From assembly GCA_963640685.1 (NCBI GenBank), contig CAVIAA010000007.1:1-61221 (forward strand): a stretch of DNA of 61,221 nt, given 5' to 3'. Shown piece after piece: positions 43,915 to 52,881 of the stretch; the first letter of the stretch is position 1, and each line of letters starts with the position of its first letter. The notes beneath the pieces were generated by a model, which saw nothing but the letters and a program-made list of their open reading frames with translations, was not told where the DNA came from and made no database searches. The translations under genes were made by a program, and so were the position numbers. Source of the DNA: SFEL01 sp963640685 (lineage in GTDB: Bacteria > Bacillota > Clostridia > Christensenellales > CAG-138).

Positions 43915-45177
43915 ATGAACGCAGAGATAATTTCCGTCGGCACAGAGCTGCTGATGGGTCAGATACTGAACACTAACACGAGGTATCTTTCCTGCCGAAT
44001 GGCTGATTTCGGCATAAATATGTACTATCACGTAACTGTCGGGGATAACCCTATAAGACTTCGCGAGTGCATAGAAAATGCCTTTTCCCGCTCTGATATA
44101 GTGCTCTTTACGGGTGGCCTCGGCCCAACGGAGGATGACCTTACCAAAGAGACCGTTGCGGATTATTTCGGCCTCGAGCTGGTAATGAATGAAGAATACA
44201 AGGCGTGGCTGCTGGAGCGAATGTCGAGCCGCGGCTACCCCTGCACCCCGAACAACCTCAAGCAGGTCATGTTCCCGGCGGAGCACTGTACGGTGCTCCC
44301 AAACCCCAGAGGCACAGCCCCGGGCTGCATAATGGAAAAGGATGGCAAAGCGGCGATACTGATGCCGGGGCCGCCATGGGAGATGGAGCCGATGTTTGAG
44401 GAGTCTGTGGTGCCGTATCTGCAAAGGCGCAGCAACTGCATCTTTTATTCACGCACGCTTAGGATATTCGGCAAGGGCGAGTCACAGGTGGAATATGCGA
44501 TAAAGGACATAGTAGACGCGCAGAGCAACCCGACAATAGCCCCCTATGCCAAGGCTGCCGAAACTACGCTTCGTATAACTGCCCGCTGCAAGGATGAGCA
44601 GGAGGGCGAGGAGCTCATTCAGCCGGTTATGTGCGCCATAGAGGAAAGGGTAGGCGAGTTCATATACTCTACGCACGGCAGGGAGCTGCACGAGGTATGC
44701 GCCGAGCTTTTAAAGGAAAGCGGACTGAAGCTGGCCGTTGCAGAAAGCTGCACCGGCGGTCTGGTGGCCTCCAGGCTGATATCTGTACCCGGCAGCTCGG
44801 AGTGGTTTCTCGAGGGAGACGTAACATATAGCCGCGAGGCTAAGATACGCCGCCTTGGCGCAAAACGCGAGACGCTGGAGAAATATACAGATGTGAGCGC
44901 CGAAACGGCAAAAGAGATGGCAGACGGCATACGCATACAGAGCGGTGCCGACATTGGTATATCCACCACCGGCTACGCAGGGCCGACAGGGGCGCCGGGT
45001 CTGATCGGACAGGTGTTTATAGGCGTATCCACAGCTGAGGGATGCGAGGCGTATGAGTTTATGCTCAGGGGAAACCGTGAAAGAGTGCGCGACGGAGCGG
45101 TGCTCAACGCATTAAATCTTCTCAGGAAACAAATTATTGCAAAAAACAGGTGCAATTTGGATATAAACCTGCTATAA
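43915..45177 (+). CDS. cinA: CinA-family protein
   Basis: 420 residues. N-terminal MoeA-like domain (about 1-170, GTELLMGQILNTNTRYLS and FTGGLGPTEDDLTKE) and C-terminal CinA/PncC-type nicotinamide-nucleotide amidase domain (about 255-415, AESCTGGLVASRLISVPGSSEWF, STTGYAGPTG). The C-terminal domain recycles NMN; the cinA-recA order is classical. The ATG at 43915 follows AAAGAGG at seven bases. Confidence 0.93.
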   Translation: MNAEIISVGTELLMGQILNTNTRYLSCRMADFGINMYYHVTVGDNPIRLRECIENAFSRSDIVLFTGGLGPTEDDLTKETVADYFGLELVMNEEYKAWLLERMSSRGYPCTPNNLKQVMFPAEHCTVLPNPRGTAPGCIMEKDGKAAILMPGPPWEMEPMFEESVVPYLQRRSNCIFYSRTLRIFGKGESQVEYAIKDIVDAQSNPTIAPYAKAAETTLRITARCKDEQEGEELIQPVMCAIEERVGEFIYSTHGRELHEVCAELLKESGLKLAVAESCTGGLVASRLISVPGSSEWFLEGDVTYSREAKIRRLGAKRETLEKYTDVSAETAKEMADGIRIQSGADIGISTTGYAGPTGAPGLIGQVFIGVSTAEGCEAYEFMLRGNRERVRDGAVLNALNLLRKQIIAKNRCNLDINLL

Positions 45178-45178
45178 T
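45173..45178 (+). promoter_or_regulatory. -10 element before recA
   Basis: TATAAT overlapping the cinA stop codon. The -35 region is poor. I see no CGAAC-N4-GTTCG LexA box between here and the recA start, so SOS control is not evident. Confidence 0.4.
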
Positions 45179-45222
45179 AGTCCTAACAGGAAACAAATAA
45201 CTGCAAAGGCGGACATTTAAGC

Positions 45223-46245
45223 ATGATGGAGAAAGAAAAAGCGTTGGAGATCGCCCTATCCAAGATCGAAAAGGACTTCGGCAAGGGCGCAATTATGAAA
45301 CTGGGGGATGCTGCAGCAAACATAAGCGTTTCCACCATACCATCCGGCTGCCTGCAGCTTGATTATGCGCTGGGTGTAGGCGGCTTGCCCCGCGGCAGGA
45401 TAATCGAAATATACGGTCCTGAATCCTCGGGCAAAACCACCATCGCGCTGCACGCTATCGCAGAGGCGCAGAAGCTGGGCGGAACTGCCGCATTTATCGA
45501 TGCGGAGCATGCGCTGGATCCCGTGTATGCACACAACCTCGGCGTGGATGTTGACAACCTTTATATTTCTCAGCCGGATTCCGGCGAGGACGCGCTGGAA
45601 ATATGTGATACGCTGGTAAGGAGCGGCGCAATAGACATAATCGTCGTGGACTCCGTAGCCGCCCTCGTTCCGAAGGCAGAGCTTGAGGGAGATATGGGCG
45701 ATTCCCACGTTGGCCTGCAGGCAAGGCTGATGTCGCAGGCACTGAGAAAGCTCACCGGCGTTATAAGCAAGACCAACACTATAATCATCTTTATAAACCA
45801 GCTCCGCGAGAAGGTCGGCGTCATGTTTGGCAACCCGGAGACTACCACAGGCGGCAAGGCGCTGAAATTCTATGCTTCGGTCAGGATGGATGTTCGCAAG
45901 CAGGATACCATCAAGAACGGCGCTGATTTCATAGGCAACCGTACAAGGGTAAAGATAGTCAAGAATAAGGTCGCGCCGCCGTTTAAAACTGCCGAATTTG
46001 ATATGATATACGGCGAGGGAATATCCAAGGAGAGCTGCATATTGGATATGGCGGTGGATGAAAAGATAATCAGCAAGACCGGCGCGTGGTACTCCTATAA
46101 CGATATGCGCATGGCGCAGGGAAGGGACAACGCAAGGCTGTTCCTAAGGGACAACAAGGAGCTTTGCGACGAAATAGAGGCCAAGGTTCGCGAAAAAATG
46201 ATGCAGACGCCGGCAAAGGCCGAGACCCCGGAGGACGAGATATAA
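45223..46245 (+). CDS. recA: Recombinase RecA
   Basis: 340 residues. Strand-exchange and LexA co-protease protein. Walker A GPESSGKT (65-72), Walker B IIVVDSVAALVP, loop L1 EGDMGDSHVGLQARLMSQALRK (within about 155-180) and the L2 FINQLREKVGVMFGNPETTTGG are intact. The C-terminal tail is short and acidic (TPEDEI). ATG at 45223 or 45226. Confidence 0.98.
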   Translation: MMEKEKALEIALSKIEKDFGKGAIMKLGDAAANISVSTIPSGCLQLDYALGVGGLPRGRIIEIYGPESSGKTTIALHAIAEAQKLGGTAAFIDAEHALDPVYAHNLGVDVDNLYISQPDSGEDALEICDTLVRSGAIDIIVVDSVAALVPKAELEGDMGDSHVGLQARLMSQALRKLTGVISKTNTIIIFINQLREKVGVMFGNPETTTGGKALKFYASVRMDVRKQDTIKNGADFIGNRTRVKIVKNKVAPPFKTAEFDMIYGEGISKESCILDMAVDEKIISKTGAWYSYNDMRMAQGRDNARLFLRDNKELCDEIEAKVREKMMQTPAKAETPEDEI

Positions 46246-46303
46246 GCCTAAACACGGGGAATGACGGCGGCATGCCGAGAGCTTAATTTAACAAATAACG
46301 AGG

Positions 46304-46335
46304 GTCAGGGAGCATGCGTCCTTGACTTTTGTTTT
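46304..46335 (+). terminator. Terminator after recA
   Basis: GTCAGGGA (46304-46311) pairs with TCCTTGAC (46319-46326), one G-U, then TTTTGTTTT. Confidence 0.8.
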
Positions 46336-46478
46336 GCCGGTGGTTTATAATAAATTTTGAGATATTATATCGGTGTGTAGTTTGCGAAATGATCATATGC
46401 AAACTTGTCCATGCATGCTGCGTATTTTACGCTCGGATAAATATTATAATCGAATTAGTTGGAGGTGCTACACTAGAC

Positions 46479-48020
46479 GTGGAGATATGGATCCCTGTGA
46501 TTATCGGGATCGTTTGTTTAGCTGCGGGTTCCGTAGTTGGGTATATTTACAGGCGCAATATAGCGGAAGCTAAGATAGCTAACGCAGAAGAAGCAGTTAA
46601 AAAAATGATCGATGACGCCCAGAAACGGGCGGAGACCATTAAAAAGGAGACCGTTCTCGAAGCTAAGGAAGAGGCGTACCGCATAAAGAGCGAGAACGAG
46701 AAGGAACTTAGGGAACGCCGCAACGAGCTGCAGCGCAACGAGCGCAGGCTGCTCCAGCGGGAGGAAACACTGGACAAAAAGATTGACGGAGTTGAGCAGC
46801 GCGAGCAGCAGCTCAACCAGAAGATCAAAGAGGCTGAGGACACCGAGGCCGCCATACAGGAGCTTCACGATAAGCAGCTCAAGGAGCTGGAGACTATTTC
46901 CGGTTTGTCTATGGACGAGGCAAGGGAAATACTGATAAGCAACGTAGAGCGGGATGCACGCCACGACGCGGCGATAATGCTTCGCGATATCGAGGCAAAG
47001 ACCAAGGAAGAAGCGGACAAGCGCGCTCGCAACATCATTTCCCTTGCGATACAGCGCTGTGCCGCAGATCACGTTGCGGAGACTACGGTGTCAGTCGTGC
47101 CGTTGCCGAATGACGAAATGAAGGGTCGCATAATCGGCCGAGAGGGACGCAACATACGCACGCTGGAAACTGCGACGGGTGTCGACCTCATAATTGACGA
47201 TACGCCTGAGGCCGTAATACTTTCCGGCTTTGATCCGGTTCGCCGTGAGATCGCGCGAATTGCGTTGGAGCGCCTCATAACCGACGGACGCATACATCCT
47301 GCCCGCATAGAAGAGATGGTTGAGAAGGCGCGCCGCGAGGTAGATACTCAGATACGCGAGGCAGGCGAGCAGGCTATATTCGAGGTAGGCATACACGGGC
47401 TGCATCATGAGTTGGTGAAGCTCATAGGCCGGCTCAAGTACCGCACGAGCTACGGCCAGAACGTGCTGAAGCATTCAATAGAGGTGGCTCACCTCGCCGG
47501 CATGATGGCCTCCGAGCTGGGCGCAAACGTTGCCCTTGCAAAGAGAGCAGGTCTGCTGCACGATATCGGCAAAGCTGTGGATCACGAGGTGGAAGGCCCT
47601 CACGCACAGATCGGTGCGGATCTTGCCAAGAAGTACCGCGAGAACAATCAGGTCATTCACGCTATACAGGCTCACCACGGAGATGTGGAGCCTAGTACCG
47701 TTGAGGCCGTGCTGGTTCAGGCTGCGGATGCCATATCCGCCGCAAGGCCGGGCGCACGCCGCGAGACGCTGGAAAACTACATAAAGCGGCTGGAGAAGCT
47801 GGAGGAGATAGCCAATTCCTTCGATGGAGTGGATAAGTCCTTCGCTATTCAGGCGGGTCGCGAAATACGCATAGTGGTCAAGCCGGAAAACGTAAACGAT
47901 GCGGATACCATAATCATGGCAAAGGAGATCGTCAAGCGCATAGAGACCGAGCTTGAATATCCCGGCCAGATAAAGGTCAACGTCATCCGTGAGACCAGAG
48001 CGGTAGAGTTTGCGAAGTAG
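46479..48020 (+). CDS. rny: Ribonuclease Y
   Basis: 513 residues. Membrane-anchored endoribonuclease that starts mRNA decay in Firmicutes. One N-terminal helix (about 4-24, WIPVIIGIVCLAAGSVVGYIY), a long coiled coil (about 30-190), a KH domain (GRIIGREGRNIRTLE) and an HD domain (HSIEVAHLAG, LLHDIGKAVDHE). The GTG at 46479 is chosen: GGAGGTG lies 11 bases before it and the resulting N-terminus aligns with the family. An upstream ATG at 46329 would add about 50 residues of untypical sequence. A TATAAT at 46445-46450 may serve as its -10. Confidence 0.95.
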   Translation: MEIWIPVIIGIVCLAAGSVVGYIYRRNIAEAKIANAEEAVKKMIDDAQKRAETIKKETVLEAKEEAYRIKSENEKELRERRNELQRNERRLLQREETLDKKIDGVEQREQQLNQKIKEAEDTEAAIQELHDKQLKELETISGLSMDEAREILISNVERDARHDAAIMLRDIEAKTKEEADKRARNIISLAIQRCAADHVAETTVSVVPLPNDEMKGRIIGREGRNIRTLETATGVDLIIDDTPEAVILSGFDPVRREIARIALERLITDGRIHPARIEEMVEKARREVDTQIREAGEQAIFEVGIHGLHHELVKLIGRLKYRTSYGQNVLKHSIEVAHLAGMMASELGANVALAKRAGLLHDIGKAVDHEVEGPHAQIGADLAKKYRENNQVIHAIQAHHGDVEPSTVEAVLVQAADAISAARPGARRETLENYIKRLEKLEEIANSFDGVDKSFAIQAGREIRIVVKPENVNDADTIIMAKEIVKRIETELEYPGQIKVNVIRETRAVEFAK

Positions 48021-48036
48021 TAATTTTGAAAATTTG

Positions 48037-48070
48037 AATTAAGGATATGCTCGCATATCCTTAATTTTTT
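48037..48070 (+). terminator. Terminator after rny
   Basis: A near-perfect 14-bp inverted repeat (AATTAAGGATATGC at 48037-48050, GCATATCCTTAATT at 48053-48066) followed by TTTT. Confidence 0.88.
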
Positions 48071-48088
48071 GAAGAAACGGAGCTAATT

Positions 48089-49024
48089 ATGCAGAAAATA
48101 CCTGTAGCCGATGCACATTGTGACTTTTTGTACTATATGACGCAGAACAAATGGAGCATAAACACCCCGACAGGGAATCAGGCGGTCGCGCTGCCGTATA
48201 TAGAAAAAGGCGGTGGAAAGCTCATTTTCTTTGCTGCATGGGTGGATATGGAGATGCGGCGGGACTGCCTTCAGCAGGCATTGGATATGTTTGACTCCTA
48301 TTACAGAATGACGGAGGAAAACGATGTATTCGTGCCGCTGACCAAGGACTTTACGCCGGAGTGCGATAAAATAGCAACGGTGCTTACCGTTGAGGGCGGA
48401 GAAGCGCTCAACGGAAATTTAAGCAATGTAAGGCTGTTCCATCGCCTCGGCGTTCGGGCAATGACACTTACCTGGAACTATTCAAATGAGCTTGCCTCGC
48501 CGGCGATGCGCCGCGCAAACAAGGGACTGACTGAAAAGGGTATGGAAGTAATAAGAGAAATGAACAGGGTCGGCATAGCGCTTGACGTGTCGCATTTGAG
48601 CGATGCGGGTATAGACGAAGCGCTGGAGCTTTCGGAACGGCCGATTTTTGCTTCGCATTCAAATTCGCGCGCGGTGTTCGACCATAAGCGTTCGCTTAAG
48701 GACGAGCACATTAGAGCGATAGCAGCGCAGGGAGGCGTTGTAGGCGTCAATTATTATCCCGGCCATCTTACCAAGGACGGCGTACCCTCGGTTAAGAATA
48801 TCGCGAGCCATATTGCTCACATAGCGGAGCTGGTCGGGTCGGAGCATGTATGCCTTGGGTCGGATTTTGATGGCATGAGCGAGTATCCTATCGACCTGAA
48901 GAACTGGGGAGATGTTCCCAACCTGCTGACCGAGCTACAGCATATTGGCTTTTCAGAAGCAGAAATACGCCGCATTGCGTACAGCAATCTAAGGGATTAT
49001 ATCATTCAGTATATAGATGATTAA
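48089..49024 (+). CDS. Membrane dipeptidase (M19, renal-dipeptidase type)
   Basis: 311 residues. Zinc amidohydrolase that cleaves dipeptides, often with D-residues. Metal ligands are visible in DAHCD (H10, D12), VEGGEAL (bridging Glu), SHSNSRAV and the C-terminal GSDFDGM. No signal peptide, so the bacterial form is cytoplasmic in spite of the family name. Its 3' end faces tRNA-Trp on the other strand. Confidence 0.9.
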   Translation: MQKIPVADAHCDFLYYMTQNKWSINTPTGNQAVALPYIEKGGGKLIFFAAWVDMEMRRDCLQQALDMFDSYYRMTEENDVFVPLTKDFTPECDKIATVLTVEGGEALNGNLSNVRLFHRLGVRAMTLTWNYSNELASPAMRRANKGLTEKGMEVIREMNRVGIALDVSHLSDAGIDEALELSERPIFASHSNSRAVFDHKRSLKDEHIRAIAAQGGVVGVNYYPGHLTKDGVPSVKNIASHIAHIAELVGSEHVCLGSDFDGMSEYPIDLKNWGDVPNLLTELQHIGFSEAEIRRIAYSNLRDYIIQYIDD

Positions 49025-49032
49025 CGAGCAAC

Positions 49033-49064
49033 AAAAAGCTTCTCAGGCATATGCCTGAGAAGCT
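49033..49064 (-). terminator. Terminator of tRNA-Trp
   Basis: A perfect 14-bp inverted repeat AGCTTCTCAGGCAT (49037-49050) / ATGCCTGAGAAGCT (49051-49064), followed on the minus strand by TTTTTG. The T-run orientation assigns it to the tRNA gene. Confidence 0.88.
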
Positions 49065-49065
49065 C

Positions 49066-49139
49066 TGGCAGGGGCAGAAGGACTCGAACCCTCAACAAAG
49101 GTTTTGGAGACCCACGTGTTACCATTACACCATGCCCCT
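49066..49139 (-). tRNA. trnW: tRNA-Trp (anticodon CCA)
   Basis: Folds on the minus strand. The acceptor stem is AGGGGCA/TGCCCCT (7 bp), with discriminator G and encoded CCA. The D-stem is GTGT/ACAC. The anticodon loop CTCCAAA gives anticodon CCA with U33 and A37. The T-stem GAGGG/CCTTC carries loop TTCGAGT. Variable loop 5 nt. Total 74 nt including CCA. Confidence 0.95.
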
Positions 49140-49158
49140 TCGGTGTCAAACCTTTGCA

Positions 49159-49188
49159 ATTATAACACTGGTGATGGTACTGTGTCAA
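49159..49188 (-). promoter_or_regulatory. Promoter of tRNA-Trp
   Basis: TTGACA (49188-49183), 18 bp, TATAAT (49164-49159) on the minus strand, both hexamers fully consensus, about 20 bases before the mature tRNA 5' end. Confidence 0.85.
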
Positions 49189-49210
49189 CTTTAATTTTTT
49201 GGGGGTAAAA

Positions 49211-49651
49211 TTGAAAAAGGTCGTAATATATACCGACGGAGCCTGCAGCGGCAACCCTGGGCCCGGCGGATGGGGCGCGATATTGATGTATGGAGAGCTT
49301 AAAAAGGAGCTGTCCGGCGGGGAAAAGATGACTACAAATAACCGCATGGAGCTTATGGCGGCAATATCCGCCCTTAGTGCCTTGAAGGAGCCTTGTGCCG
49401 TTGAGCTCTATACGGACAGTGCATATCTCTGTAATGCCTTTTCACAAAAATGGATAGTTAACTGGCAGAAAAACGGCTGGAAAACCAGCGCAAAAAAGGA
49501 CGTTGAAAACCGAGATCTGTGGGAAAAGCTGATATCCCTTTCCGGCAGGCACAGCATATCCTGGCACAAAGTGAAGGGGCATAGCGACAACGCATACAAT
49601 AATCGTTGTGATGAGCTTGCGAGAGCTGCTATTAAAGGTTGTAAAATCTAA
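49211..49651 (+). CDS. rnhA: Ribonuclease HI
   Basis: 146 residues. Cuts RNA in RNA-DNA hybrids. The four acidic metal ligands are D9 (YTDGACSGNPGPGGWG), E47 (MELMAA), D69 (YTDSAYL) and D134, with the flap histidine H124 (VKGHSDN). It starts at TTG 49211, five bases after GGGGG. An alternative TTG at 49199 lies upstream of that site. Confidence 0.93.
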   Translation: MKKVVIYTDGACSGNPGPGGWGAILMYGELKKELSGGEKMTTNNRMELMAAISALSALKEPCAVELYTDSAYLCNAFSQKWIVNWQKNGWKTSAKKDVENRDLWEKLISLSGRHSISWHKVKGHSDNAYNNRCDELARAAIKGCKI

Positions 49652-49667
49652 ACGTTTGATGTACAAT
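49639..49667 (+). promoter_or_regulatory. Promoter of arcC
   Basis: TTGTAA (49639-49644), 17 bp, TACAAT (49662-49667), overlapping the end of rnhA. The carbamate kinase start is 43 bases after the -10. Confidence 0.65.
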
Positions 49668-49710
49668 AAAATTGTTTGTATGAACCTATCAATTTTTTAG
49701 GAGATGGACA

Positions 49711-50652
49711 ATGAAGAAGATAGTTATCGCGCTCGGCGGCAACGCCCTTCAGGAGGCTGGCAAGCCCGCAACGGCTGAGGCTCAGCTTGAGGTGGTCGAA
49801 AAGACATCGGAGTACATTGCGGATATAATCGGCGAGGGCTATAAGGTAATAGTTGCCCATGGAAACGGCCCGCAGGTTGGACGCATAGTGCTCCAGAATG
49901 AGTTTGCCGCTTCTGTAAGCCCCGCAATGCCGTTTGACGTTTGCGGCGCTATGAGCCAGGGCTACATTGGGTATCACATTCAGCAGGGCTTGACAAAGGT
50001 ACTGCGCGCAAGAGGCAGCAAAGCCGATGTAGTTACGCTGGTCACTCAGGTGCTGGTTGATAAGGACGACCCGAAGTTCAAGGCTCCGTCTAAGCCGATA
50101 GGCCCGTTCTATACCGAGGAGGAAGCAAAGAAGCTTTCCGCGGAGAAGGGCTATGTAATGAAGGAAGATGCAGGCCGCGGCTGGCGGCGCGTTGTCGCAT
50201 CTCCAATGCCTGTTGAAATAGAGGAGCTTTATGCGGTAAAGTGCCTCGTTGACAACGGCTTTGTGGTGGTCACGGTCGGCGGCGGCGGAATACCTGTAAT
50301 ACGCAACGAAAAGGGCGAGCTTGAGGGCACGGCTGCGGTAATAGACAAGGATCTTGCAAGCGAAAAGCTGGCGGAGGATCTCGATGCGGATGCTCTCGTA
50401 ATACTTACGGCCGTTGAAAAGGTGAGCATCAACTTCAAAAAGCCGGATCAGAAGGATCTGGACAGGCTCACCGTTGCGGAGGCAAAGGAGTATATGGCAC
50501 AGGGTCAGTTTGCACCGGGCTCCATGCTGCCCAAGGTTGAGGCTGCCGTCAAGTTCGTAGAGAGCAAGCCCGGCAGGGTCACGATAATCACCAGCCTTGA
50601 TAAGGCGGTAGAGGCTCTTGCGGGCAAGGCGGGGACCACCGTGGTTAAGTAA
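49711..50652 (+). CDS. arcC: Carbamate kinase
   Basis: 313 residues, normal family length. Makes ATP from carbamoyl phosphate, the last step of arginine, agmatine or purine fermentation. Family marks: IALGGNALQ at the N-terminus, HGNGPQVG, EDAGRGWRRVVASP and VVTVGGGGIPV. No arginine deiminase or transcarbamylase lies in the window, so the pathway it serves cannot be told. AGGAGATGG-type Shine-Dalgarno; own promoter. Confidence 0.94.
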   Translation: MKKIVIALGGNALQEAGKPATAEAQLEVVEKTSEYIADIIGEGYKVIVAHGNGPQVGRIVLQNEFAASVSPAMPFDVCGAMSQGYIGYHIQQGLTKVLRARGSKADVVTLVTQVLVDKDDPKFKAPSKPIGPFYTEEEAKKLSAEKGYVMKEDAGRGWRRVVASPMPVEIEELYAVKCLVDNGFVVVTVGGGGIPVIRNEKGELEGTAAVIDKDLASEKLAEDLDADALVILTAVEKVSINFKKPDQKDLDRLTVAEAKEYMAQGQFAPGSMLPKVEAAVKFVESKPGRVTIITSLDKAVEALAGKAGTTVVK

Positions 50653-50670
50653 ATATCAATACTGTCAAAT

Positions 50671-50700
50671 CAAGAGCCGGTATTGTAATGCCGGCTCTTG
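50671..50700 (+). terminator. Hairpin after arcC
   Basis: CAAGAGCCGG (50671-50680) and CCGGCTCTTG (50691-50700) pair perfectly, extended inwards by further pairs. The T-run is missing, so termination may be inefficient or factor-dependent. Confidence 0.5.
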
Positions 50701-50770
50701 AAGTATATAATATGCTTGTAAACAAATTATGCAGGAATTTATGCAGCTGAATCAAGGGAGTGAAATTTAT

Positions 50771-52048
50771 ATGGCATACCTGAAGGACATGAGCAGTGCT
50801 GAGCTTAAAGGGTTTTACGAGGATACGCTGAAGGAATATCAGGCCTGCAAGGATAAAGGACTTAAGCTGGATATGTCCAGAGGAAAGCCCTCACGCACGC
50901 AAATAGCTCTTTCAAACGGCATTTTCAGCATAGATGTCGTATCCAACGAGGTAACGGACGGTATCAATGCAATGAACTACGGCGGGTTTGACGGGCTGCC
51001 AAGCTGTAAAAGGTACTTTGCGGATATACTCGGCACAAGGCCGGAGGAGATATTTGCAGCCGGCAACGCCAGCCTTAACCTTATGTACGACACCGTAGCA
51101 AAGGCGTATACACACGGGCTGCTGCATTCCGATACGCCTTGGGCAAAGCTTGATAAGGTCAAGTGGCTTTGCCCTGCGCCGGGTTATGACAGGCACTTTA
51201 AAATAAGCGAGAGCTTCGGCATGGAGCTTATCACCATACCGATGGGCGAAAACGGGCCGGATATGGATATGGTCGAGGAGGCAGTGAAGGATCCCGCCGT
51301 AAAGGGTATGTGGTGCGTACCGAAGTATTCCAACCCGGACGGCATAATATACAGCGATGAGGTTATCGACCGGATAGCCCACCTAAAGCCAGCGGCAAGG
51401 GACTTTACGCTCATGTGGGACAATGCGTACTGCGTGCATGAGTTTAAGGGGGAATTTGTGCCTTTTAAGGACATACTTACGCTGTGCCGCGAGGCGGGGA
51501 ACCCCGACATGGTGTTTGAGTTTGCGTCAACATCAAAGGTAACTTACCCGGGCGGCGGCATAGCCTGCTTTGCCTGCAGCGAGGCGAACATGGCCTACAT
51601 GAAGAAGCTCATCGCGGTGCAGACCATAAGCTACGACAAGATAAACCAGCTTCGTCATGTGCTATTCCTCAAGGATAAGGAACATACGCTGGAGCATATG
51701 AAAAAGCATGCGGAGTTTTTGAAGCCAAAGTTCGACATAGTGTCCGAATACCTTGAAAGGGAGATAAAGCCGCTCGGCGCAGGCCATTGGCATGAACCGA
51801 AGGGTGGCTACTTCGTGAGCTTTTTTACAATTCCTGGCTGCGCAAAGCGCACAAACCAGCTCGCAAAGGAGGCCGGCGTAGTTATGACTGGTGCAGGCGC
51901 TACTTATCCCTGCGGAAATGACCCAGAGGATTCCAACCTCAGAATAGCGCCCAGTTATCCGCCGATCGATGAGCTCAAGGAAGCTATGTCGGTGTTCTGC
52001 ACCTGTGTAAAGCTGGCTGCAGCCGAAAAGCTGCTCGCGGAAAAGTAA
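50771..52048 (+). CDS. PLP aminotransferase, MocR-type class I (aspartate aminotransferase-like)
   Basis: 425 residues. Fold-type I aminotransferase of the family of stand-alone MocR-like enzymes annotated as aspartate or alanine-glyoxylate aminotransferase. The substrate carboxylate/cofactor segments read DMSRGKPSRTQ, NYGGFDGLP, AAGNASLNLMYD and FASTSKVTYPGGG with the PLP lysine. The ATG at 50771 follows AAGGGAGTG; an ATG at 50729 has no ribosome-binding site. Faces the aspartate racemase and symporter genes across a terminator. Confidence 0.85.
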   Translation: MAYLKDMSSAELKGFYEDTLKEYQACKDKGLKLDMSRGKPSRTQIALSNGIFSIDVVSNEVTDGINAMNYGGFDGLPSCKRYFADILGTRPEEIFAAGNASLNLMYDTVAKAYTHGLLHSDTPWAKLDKVKWLCPAPGYDRHFKISESFGMELITIPMGENGPDMDMVEEAVKDPAVKGMWCVPKYSNPDGIIYSDEVIDRIAHLKPAARDFTLMWDNAYCVHEFKGEFVPFKDILTLCREAGNPDMVFEFASTSKVTYPGGGIACFACSEANMAYMKKLIAVQTISYDKINQLRHVLFLKDKEHTLEHMKKHAEFLKPKFDIVSEYLEREIKPLGAGHWHEPKGGYFVSFFTIPGCAKRTNQLAKEAGVVMTGAGATYPCGNDPEDSNLRIAPSYPPIDELKEAMSVFCTCVKLAAAEKLLAEK

Positions 52049-52126
52049 TCAGGCCGGATAAGTATACAAAAGCAGCTATTACGGTCACTCGAATGATCTG
52101 ATATAAAATACTGATTTCGATGCGCA

Positions 52127-52155
52127 AAAGGCCCGCGGTTACGGGTCTTTTTTGA
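52127..52155. terminator. Bidirectional terminator between aminotransferase and racemase
   Basis: AAAGGCCCG (52127-52135) and CGGGTCTTT (52142-52150), one G-U, with TTTT on the plus side and TTTT on the minus side. It separates two convergent genes. Confidence 0.75.
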
Positions 52156-52172
52156 TTTGTCATTAGATGGTG

Positions 52173-52880
52173 CTATTGCTTTTGCCGTATATTCACAAAA
52201 TCCAGCGCAGCCTCGGCTAAGACTTCGGTAGGATCGATGACGCAGCCGGATATGCCGTAGTCCGAAAACGCTATCGGCAGCTCTGTGCAGCCCAGTATAA
52301 AGACCTCTGCACCTCGCTCGGCGAGGACGCCCATGGTTTGCACAACGGCGCTGGTATCGTAGTGCCGCCGTCCTGCTTTTACACCGTCGTATATCATTTC
52401 CATTACGGCTTTTTGTTCGGCTTCGTCCGGCGTTATCAGGTCTATCCCCGCGTGTCGGAAGGCGGAGGAGTACAACCCCATTTTTACAGTGCCGCTGGTC
52501 GCCAGGAGTGCACATTTGCCATAGCCGGACAGCTTGGCTTTTTTCGCAGTTTCGAGCGGCATATTGAGCATCGGTACCCTTATGAAGGGGACAATGTCAT
52601 GATAAAAATGGTAGGCGGTGTTGCAGGCCATCAACAGCACATCCGCTCCAGCTGCTTCGAGGGCGAGACAGGAGCGCACAAGCTCCGGAACGGGGCTTTC
52701 GCCGCCGCCCAATATTGCCGCCGTCCTGTCAGGAATGCACGGGTTGCTGTCGATTATGACGTGGGCGTGCTCCTGATCGCGGGCGGCATCGGCGCGGCGG
52801 ATCAGCTTTATGAACATATCTGCCGTAGCCATGGGGCCCATTCCACCGACTATGCCTATTGTGCGTTTTGCGCCGGACAT
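52173..52880 (-). CDS. Aspartate/glutamate racemase family protein
   Basis: 235 residues. PLP-independent racemase with the two catalytic cysteines C86 (MACNTAY) and C198 (LGCTELP) and the N-terminal GIVGGMGPMATADMF. It most resembles aspartate racemase. The ATG at 52880 is chosen: it lies one base after the symporter stop with GAGG upstream; a longer start at 52997 lies inside the symporter gene. It is in one unit with the dicarboxylate/amino acid symporter, so imported L- or D-aspartate is the likely substrate. Confidence 0.88.
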   Translation of the reverse strand: MSGAKRTIGIVGGMGPMATADMFIKLIRRADAARDQEHAHVIIDSNPCIPDRTAAILGGGESPVPELVRSCLALEAAGADVLLMACNTAYHFYHDIVPFIRVPMLNMPLETAKKAKLSGYGKCALLATSGTVKMGLYSSAFRHAGIDLITPDEAEQKAVMEMIYDGVKAGRRHYDTSAVVQTMGVLAERGAEVFILGCTELPIAFSDYGISGCVIDPTEVLAEAALDFVNIRQKQ

Positions 52881-52881
52881 A

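Noticed and set aside
45100..45222. LexA (SOS) box before recA
   Set aside because: No CGAAC-N4-GTTCG-like site was found by eye, so SOS control was not annotated.
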